IMG/VR virus record: IMGVR_UViG_3300048694_000792
Span: 1 to 23,237 of that record
Strand: one strand, 5' to 3'
DNA from: a virus
DNA: 23,237 nt
Part shown: positions 19,730 to 23,237 of the stretch, piece after piece
Layout of the letters: the number at the start of each line of letters is the position of its first letter
Position numbering within the stretch: the first letter of the stretch is position 1
Position numbers and translations under genes: made by a program
The notes under the pieces: generated by a model
Told to the model about the DNA's origin: nothing
Seen by the model: only the letters and a program-made list of their open reading frames with translations
Databases searched by the model: none

Positions 19730-20581
19730 TCAAAATTCATCAGCAACTTCGACCAAGTTTTTCAGTCTGTTCTGGATCAAATAGTTTAACATGTTCGTCT
19801 TAGTGTTAGGTTTTGTTGTATCATAGGATTCGACAATCTTGGACTTCAATTCATCTGGTACAAAATCAAGGTCCACCAGCATCTTGTTCCTGTTATAACC
19901 ACGCTTCATTGTATCGGTTACACAGAATTGGTTAGGATCAGTCTTGAGCCATTCCAATAGCTTCGTCTTATTTATTCTTTTCTGTCTTTCTCCGATAGCA
20001 AAGGTGTTATCAGCAGACAGGAAGTTAGGAATGCCATCGCCAGCATCGCCCTTGAGAATATGTTCCTTGACGAAGAGGTATGGATCATCTGTGCGGATAA
20101 AACGTTTGAGGATAGGGCTATATTGCTGGACATTATCATACTTCTGAAGCTGTACGAAATCCTTATCTGAACTAAGGATCAGCACATCTTCGGAAGAAGA
20201 GAACCGACCAGCCAACACAGCAATAATGTCATCAGCCTCAGCACCCTCGACTTCGAGCACTCGATAAGGAAAGTTCTTCTTCAGTTCATCACGAATCTTG
20301 TTGAGAGTTTCAAAGATGAGACCCCAATCGAACTCAGACTTTTCACGAGCCTTGCGCCGATTAGACTTATAAAATGGAAACACCTCACGGCGCCAGTATT
20401 TCTTACTGTCGCAGCAAATGACCATACTACCATACTTGGATTTGAATTGCTTGTTATATGACCTGAGGCTATTAAGCACGATATGCCTAATCAAGTCTTC
20501 TTGGATTTTTACCTTGGGGTCACTGTTGATGTGCATCATCAAGTTTGAGATGAGCACCTGGTTGAGGTCGACGAGGATAAT
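19730..20581 (-). CDS. rnh: RNase H / 5'-3' flap nuclease (T4 Rnh, FEN-1 family), apparent AUU start
   Basis: 283 aa if translation starts at ATT 20581. From there the sequence reads IIILVDLNQVLISNLMMHIN, matching T4 'CLIDFSQIALSTALVNF' with the essential metal-binding Asp. The first ATG/GTG in frame (GTG at 20557) would cut that Asp off. GGAG stands exactly 7 nt before the ATT; the nearby ATG at 20594 is out of frame. Other FEN motifs: WRREVFPFYKSNRRKAREKS, EVEGAEADDIIAVL, LILSSDKDFVQL and LKGDAGDGIPN. The enzyme removes RNA primers from Okazaki fragments with gp32. A frameshift or sequencing slip upstream is the alternative to AUU. Confidence 0.93.
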   Translation of the reverse strand: MILVDLNQVLISNLMMHINSDPKVKIQEDLIRHIVLNSLRSYNKQFKSKYGSMVICCDSKKYWRREVFPFYKSNRRKAREKSEFDWGLIFETLNKIRDELKKNFPYRVLEVEGAEADDIIAVLAGRFSSSEDVLILSSDKDFVQLQKYDNVQQYSPILKRFIRTDDPYLFVKEHILKGDAGDGIPNFLSADNTFAIGERQKRINKTKLLEWLKTDPNQFCVTDTMKRGYNRNKMLVDLDFVPDELKSKIVESYDTTKPNTKTNMLNYLIQNRLKNLVEVADEF

Positions 20582-20608
20582 GACACTTCTCCATGATTTG
20601 TTTCATTA

Positions 20609-20637
20609 TATATAGCACAGTTATTTGTTGCTGTCAA
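20609..20637 (-). promoter_or_regulatory. Sigma70-type promoter for rnh
   Basis: TTGACA (20637-20632), 17-nt spacer, TATATA (20614-20609) on the minus strand. The leader is about 20 nt, just long enough for the GGAG that serves the ATT at 20581. The -35 sits just before the end of the upstream gene. Confidence 0.75.
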
Positions 20638-20944
20638 CTTCATCAATCATTTTGACCACTACATTTTCATCCATAAATTTGTGCAGGTCATGTTCAATTT
20701 CCAATGCTCGGTAGACTGTAGCCTTGAGCACTGTCGTTGCAAAGTAAAAATCTTTAATAAAGTCTTCCTGTTCAATGTCGATACCACAACCATCCAGTTC
20801 ACGCAGGACATTATCTTCAATATCACTACACAAGGCATCCGCAAAATTCTTGACTCCATTTTCTTTCATTTTCTCAAGGTATTCTATGTTCATGTTCTCA
20901 CGGATAATCTTGTTCTTGGGAAATTGAAGAATGTTTTCTGTCAT
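20621..20944 (-). CDS. Conserved phage protein, function unknown
   Basis: 107 aa, acidic and helical: MTENILQFPKNKIIRENMNI, FADALCSDIEDNVLRELDGC, FIKDFYFATTVLKATVYRAL, EHDLHKFMDENVV. A start 'NILQFP-N' followed by an 'I-D-...KD-.......A' helix pattern is, as I recall, common in marine T4-like phages. The ATG overlaps the stop of the 357-aa gene (ATGA). No motif gives a function. Confidence 0.75.
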   Translation of the reverse strand: MTENILQFPKNKIIRENMNIEYLEKMKENGVKNFADALCSDIEDNVLRELDGCGIDIEQEDFIKDFYFATTVLKATVYRALEIEHDLHKFMDENVVVKMIDEVDSNK

Positions 20945-22014
20945 TTAATAGCCCTCAAAAGAATTGTGTCTGTATTTATTCTGCCCTTTGCAGCCTTCTC
21001 TTTGGTAGTAAGTTCATCCATGAGTTTACGCAGAACAATCTTACCACCCTCAAGCACACGAGGCAGAATAACATCGGGCTTTCTAACAGTCTTGGTGACA
21101 GAAGTCTTTTCATCAAAACCAGTTATCGTGGACCCTTTGACAGACAGCCCAGAGCCAATTGCATTGAATACAGAGAGTGTCTTGGTTTTATCATTAAACA
21201 CCCATAGCTGCATAGCACCAACAATCTCGGTAGGCTTGATGCTGGTCAGCTTGTCGTTCTTCTGCTTATACTTAAGCTTAGATACCAGAACACCAGCGGG
21301 CTTGATCTTCTTCTGGCGAGGCTTACGAGTAGCCTTAATAACAAGGGACTGGGTATCACAGACAGCTAGAATTTCCTTGAGAAAGGCTAGATACGCTTTG
21401 ATGCTGGGCTTGGACCAATGCTTGTATGCTCGCTTGATTTCAGGATCACTGGTCTTGATAGCATCAAAGATTTCAGCATAGATTGGCTCATAGTAATCTT
21501 TAATTTTCTTAGCTACCTGAGGTTTGATAGCTTTATTACGGAACCAATCTGCCACATCAAAATCACTTTCACCATGCAGAATGAATTGATCAACCTGTTC
21601 TTCCAGGTCACCAATCAATTCAGATGCACGGTTCTCGATACGATCTTGTATGGAGATAACAACAACAGGTTGTGTGTTTGTTACTTGAGGTTCCACGACC
21701 TTCTGAATAAGATCGTGTAGTCTTTGGAGCATAGACTGCTCCGCTTCTTTACTTAAAGTACCACCGTTAGTCACAATGCGACACTGCCAACCAATTGTAC
21801 GGAGCTTGATTGGTTCAATACGCTCCACTTTTTTGAGGGTTGTCTTGGATACCTTCTTAGCCTTCAGATATGCTAGAACAAATTTCTTGGCATCTTCGTT
21901 ATCATAGTTATAGTTATACCAGTTGTACGCCTTCATAACATCAACCGTGCTAGAATTTTCATCTAGCACGGGCTCAGTTCCCATAACCTTGGAATCAATC
22001 GATGGCTTTCGCAT
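20941..22014 (-). CDS. Large conserved phage protein, function unknown
   Basis: 357 aa, Lys-rich and mixed helical/beta. Seen stretches: VMKAYNWYNYNYDNEDAKKF, LRTIGWQCRIVTNGGTLS, HGESDFDVADWFRNKAI, and a C-terminal beta unit AMQLWVFNDKTKTLSVFNAI with SVKGSTITGFDEKTSVTKTV. As I recall this is a core but unassigned family in cyanophage-type T4 relatives. A long helix with VEPQVTNTQPVVVISIQDRI in the middle may mediate self-association. No nuclease, ATPase or membrane motif is visible. RBS GAGG lies 6 nt before the ATG, inside the end of the upstream gene (20-nt overlap). Confidence 0.8.
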   Translation of the reverse strand: MRKPSIDSKVMGTEPVLDENSSTVDVMKAYNWYNYNYDNEDAKKFVLAYLKAKKVSKTTLKKVERIEPIKLRTIGWQCRIVTNGGTLSKEAEQSMLQRLHDLIQKVVEPQVTNTQPVVVISIQDRIENRASELIGDLEEQVDQFILHGESDFDVADWFRNKAIKPQVAKKIKDYYEPIYAEIFDAIKTSDPEIKRAYKHWSKPSIKAYLAFLKEILAVCDTQSLVIKATRKPRQKKIKPAGVLVSKLKYKQKNDKLTSIKPTEIVGAMQLWVFNDKTKTLSVFNAIGSGLSVKGSTITGFDEKTSVTKTVRKPDVILPRVLEGGKIVLRKLMDELTTKEKAAKGRINTDTILLRAIK

Positions 22015-22306
22015 TCTGTTCCTCTAGATCAGAAAAGGCATATTCTTGGAAGTCCGTGATCAACGAAGCTCCATATTCACTATACCCTACTTCTTCATCG
22101 ATGTCAAATGCATAATCCCATGCATCCTCTATGTTATTGAAAATCTTAGAGGAAGAAAAGGTTTCTACAATTGTCTTAGGGTTCGGAAGATACTTTCCAG
22201 ACTCTTCCAAAAAGGTTCCATAGATATTGTCTATGGCTTGTGTGTATACGACACGAAATTCAGGACCATACGTTTGCAGAATATATGTTCCATTGTCTGC
22301 TGACAT
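21995..22306 (-). CDS. Small conserved phage protein
   Basis: 103 aa, acidic: MSADNGTYILQTYGPEFRVV, YTQAIDNIY, then DAWDYAFDIDEEVGYSEYGA. The start 'MSADNG-YIL' followed by 'R-----QAIDNI' is a pattern I have seen in many phages for an unassigned protein. GGAG is 6 nt upstream of the ATG and overlaps the stop of the DUF458 gene. No enzymatic motif seen. Confidence 0.75.
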   Translation of the reverse strand: MSADNGTYILQTYGPEFRVVYTQAIDNIYGTFLEESGKYLPNPKTIVETFSSSKIFNNIEDAWDYAFDIDEEVGYSEYGASLITDFQEYAFSDLEEQNAKAID

Positions 22307-22308
22307 TC

Positions 22309-22785
22309 TTATCTCCCGTTTGCTACTTTGAGGAATTTATCAGCAACATGGGTAGCACACCAGCTTTCAGGCTTCACCATAGGAACAATGTTACAAGTGC
22401 CCTTGATGTAACCAATAGCTTGGTCAAGCACCAGATTTGATGCATGTCGTTCATCTTTGTTAATGTCAAGATGAATTTCTACCTCACGATTACCGATGGA
22501 GTCTGCTAGTTGTAGATATAGCTCCGAAGCCTTGTACACCTCTTTCATAAGTCTATGTGTTGGTCTCTTCTTGTCGGTTGTAAAATCTTGTTCGGTAAAC
22601 TTTTCACCAAAAATCTTACAACCATGTGATTGATCAATATGGATCACCACAACAAGATAAAAGTCGGCAAAACGACCTCTTTTGGTCACACGAACTTCCG
22701 AGTCACAGCCAATATAGATTTTTGACTGTTCACTTTGCTGTTCTATAAATGCTTTTGCTTCTGCCAACTTTTTGTTGCTAAACAT
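22309..22785 (-). CDS. DUF458-family RNase H-like protein
   Basis: 158 aa. The RNase H-fold signature is IYIGCDSEVRVTKRG with the first Asp/Glu, then FYLVVVIHIDQSHGCKIFGE, VEIHLDINKDERHASN with the middle Asp and VLDQAIGYIKG; the family (YkuK/DUF458) usually has this arrangement. A nuclease or nucleic-acid-binding role is expected from the fold but has not been settled for the family. AGGA lies 10 nt before the ATG. A 30-aa basic ORF ends 1 nt upstream of the ATG. Confidence 0.8.
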   Translation of the reverse strand: MFSNKKLAEAKAFIEQQSEQSKIYIGCDSEVRVTKRGRFADFYLVVVIHIDQSHGCKIFGEKFTEQDFTTDKKRPTHRLMKEVYKASELYLQLADSIGNREVEIHLDINKDERHASNLVLDQAIGYIKGTCNIVPMVKPESWCATHVADKFLKVANGR

Positions 22786-22786
22786 G

Positions 22787-22879
22787 TCACTTCTTCCTAT
22801 TTAATCTTCTTGCTTTACGAGCTTTACTTCCAATTTTTCTACGACCTTTTCTGGGCCTATTTTTTCTTTCATGTGCCAA
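22787..22879 (-). CDS. Possible 30-aa basic peptide with TTG start
   Basis: Reads MAHERKNRPRKGRRKIGSKA, then RKARRLNRKK-stop if TTG at 22879 is used. AAGGA lies 8 nt before that TTG, and the ORF ends 1 nt before the DUF458 ATG. More than half of its residues are Lys/Arg. An overlapping ATG frame of 23 codons also exists. It fills an otherwise empty 97-nt gap, but its size makes the call weak. Confidence 0.4.
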   Translation of the reverse strand: MAHERKNRPRKGRRKIGSKARKARRLNRKK

Positions 22880-22882
22880 TTA

Positions 22883-23237
22883 TTAATTCCTTTCATAATA
22901 ATGAGTTCCGTCTTCACGATAAACTCGTTTTCTACCAAGTTTACTAAGAGTTATTTTTTTTCTAACTTCTAGATTTGATGCAGGGTTTAAATTGCCTGTT
23001 TTACCATACATTGGATTATTTTTGCCTCTCATTCTTTCTTTATGTACATCTTCACGTATCCATTTACCATTACGCCCTTTCATATTATTTCTAGTTTTTT
23101 CAGATTTACGTTTACCTTTAAACATTTCAGAATTTTTTTCTGCGATTAATTTTCTAACTAAAGAATATGAATTAGATGTATATCTTTTTTGGCCTTTAGA
23201 TTTGCTAAAAGACATTTTTATAAGAGCATTTATCATC
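22883..23237 (-). CDS. HNH-type homing endonuclease, C-terminal part (cut by window edge)
   Basis: 118 codons in frame up to the right edge; the N-terminal nuclease domain would lie outside. The segment RYTSNSYSLVRKLIAEKNSE, MFKGKRKSEKTRNNMKGRNG, GKNNPMYGKT and NLEVRKKITLSKLG is typical of the NUMOD3-type DNA-binding region that follows an HNH or GIY-YIG domain in phage homing endonucleases. An internal ATG (M8) could start a stand-alone remnant. Such genes are selfish insertions between phage genes. Confidence 0.75.
   Translation of the reverse strand, partial: MINALIKMSFSKSKGQKRYTSNSYSLVRKLIAEKNSEMFKGKRKSEKTRNNMKGRNGKWIREDVHKERMRGKNNPMYGKTGNLNPASNLEVRKKITLSKLGRKRVYREDGTHYYERN

Noticed and set aside
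20681-21481. 266-aa plus-strand frame
   Set aside because: Antisense to the conserved 357-aa gene; hydrophobic composition is a reading-frame artefact.
1-23237. CRISPR arrays, tRNA genes and insertion sequences
   Set aside because: Read for direct repeats with spacers, cloverleaf-type ends and terminal inverted repeats; apart from the tmRNA none was seen.

Overview
The window is part of an AT-rich genome of a T4-like myovirus. Recognisable T4 core genes are gp4, a gp19/gp54-type tail-tube paralogue, gp26 with a gp51-like partner, gp32, gp59, gp33, PhoH, RNase H and a PNK-type phosphatase. Several accessory families resemble those of marine T4-like phages (AdoMet decarboxylase, MGME1-like exonuclease, DUF1289, DUF458, DUF6433). 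The host is probably an alphaproteobacterium, because the phage encodes a circularly permuted two-piece tmRNA, a form typical of that class. This is inference, and nothing in the window names the host.

Layout. Positions 1-226 (minus) hold the N-terminus of a gp48-like baseplate protein behind a perfect T4-type late promoter. Positions 262-6058 (plus) are a compact virion block: gp4, a conserved unknown, a tail-tube-type protein, gp26, a 70-aa gp51-like partner in the -1 frame behind a canonical slippery heptamer, and a 1068-aa multidomain protein with wall-hydrolase-like modules. A terminator at about 6056-6082 closes the convergent gp32 transcript. From 6090 to the right edge all genes lie on the minus strand. 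In transcription order from the right edge these are an HNH-type homing endonuclease fragment, conserved small genes, RNase H (apparently starting at AUU), DUF6433, GIY-YIG, small early-type genes with a repeated promoter, an AKP-rich winged-helix-like protein, DUF1289, PhoH, a late-type cassette of proteins with capsid-targeting-like N-termini, a RecB-like exonuclease, a small membrane protein, a PNK-type phosphatase, the tmRNA, AdoMet decarboxylase, gp33, a nucleotidyltransferase, gp59 and gp32.

How it fits together. Host-type promoters (TTGACA-N17-TANNNT) precede gp32, the exonuclease, the membrane protein/phosphatase pair, the AKP protein and RNase H. T4-late-type TATAAATA boxes precede the gp48-like gene, the tmRNA and the CTS-like cassette. 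The most notable items are the permuted phage tmRNA (9001-9328, tag AANDNAPFETRLAA), a putative head-packaged effector cassette (kinase-like, ligase/NMNAT-like fusion, GNAT-like; 10752-14194), a candidate -1 frameshift joining gp26 to its partner, and the AUU start of RNase H. All family calls were made by reading motifs without any database search.
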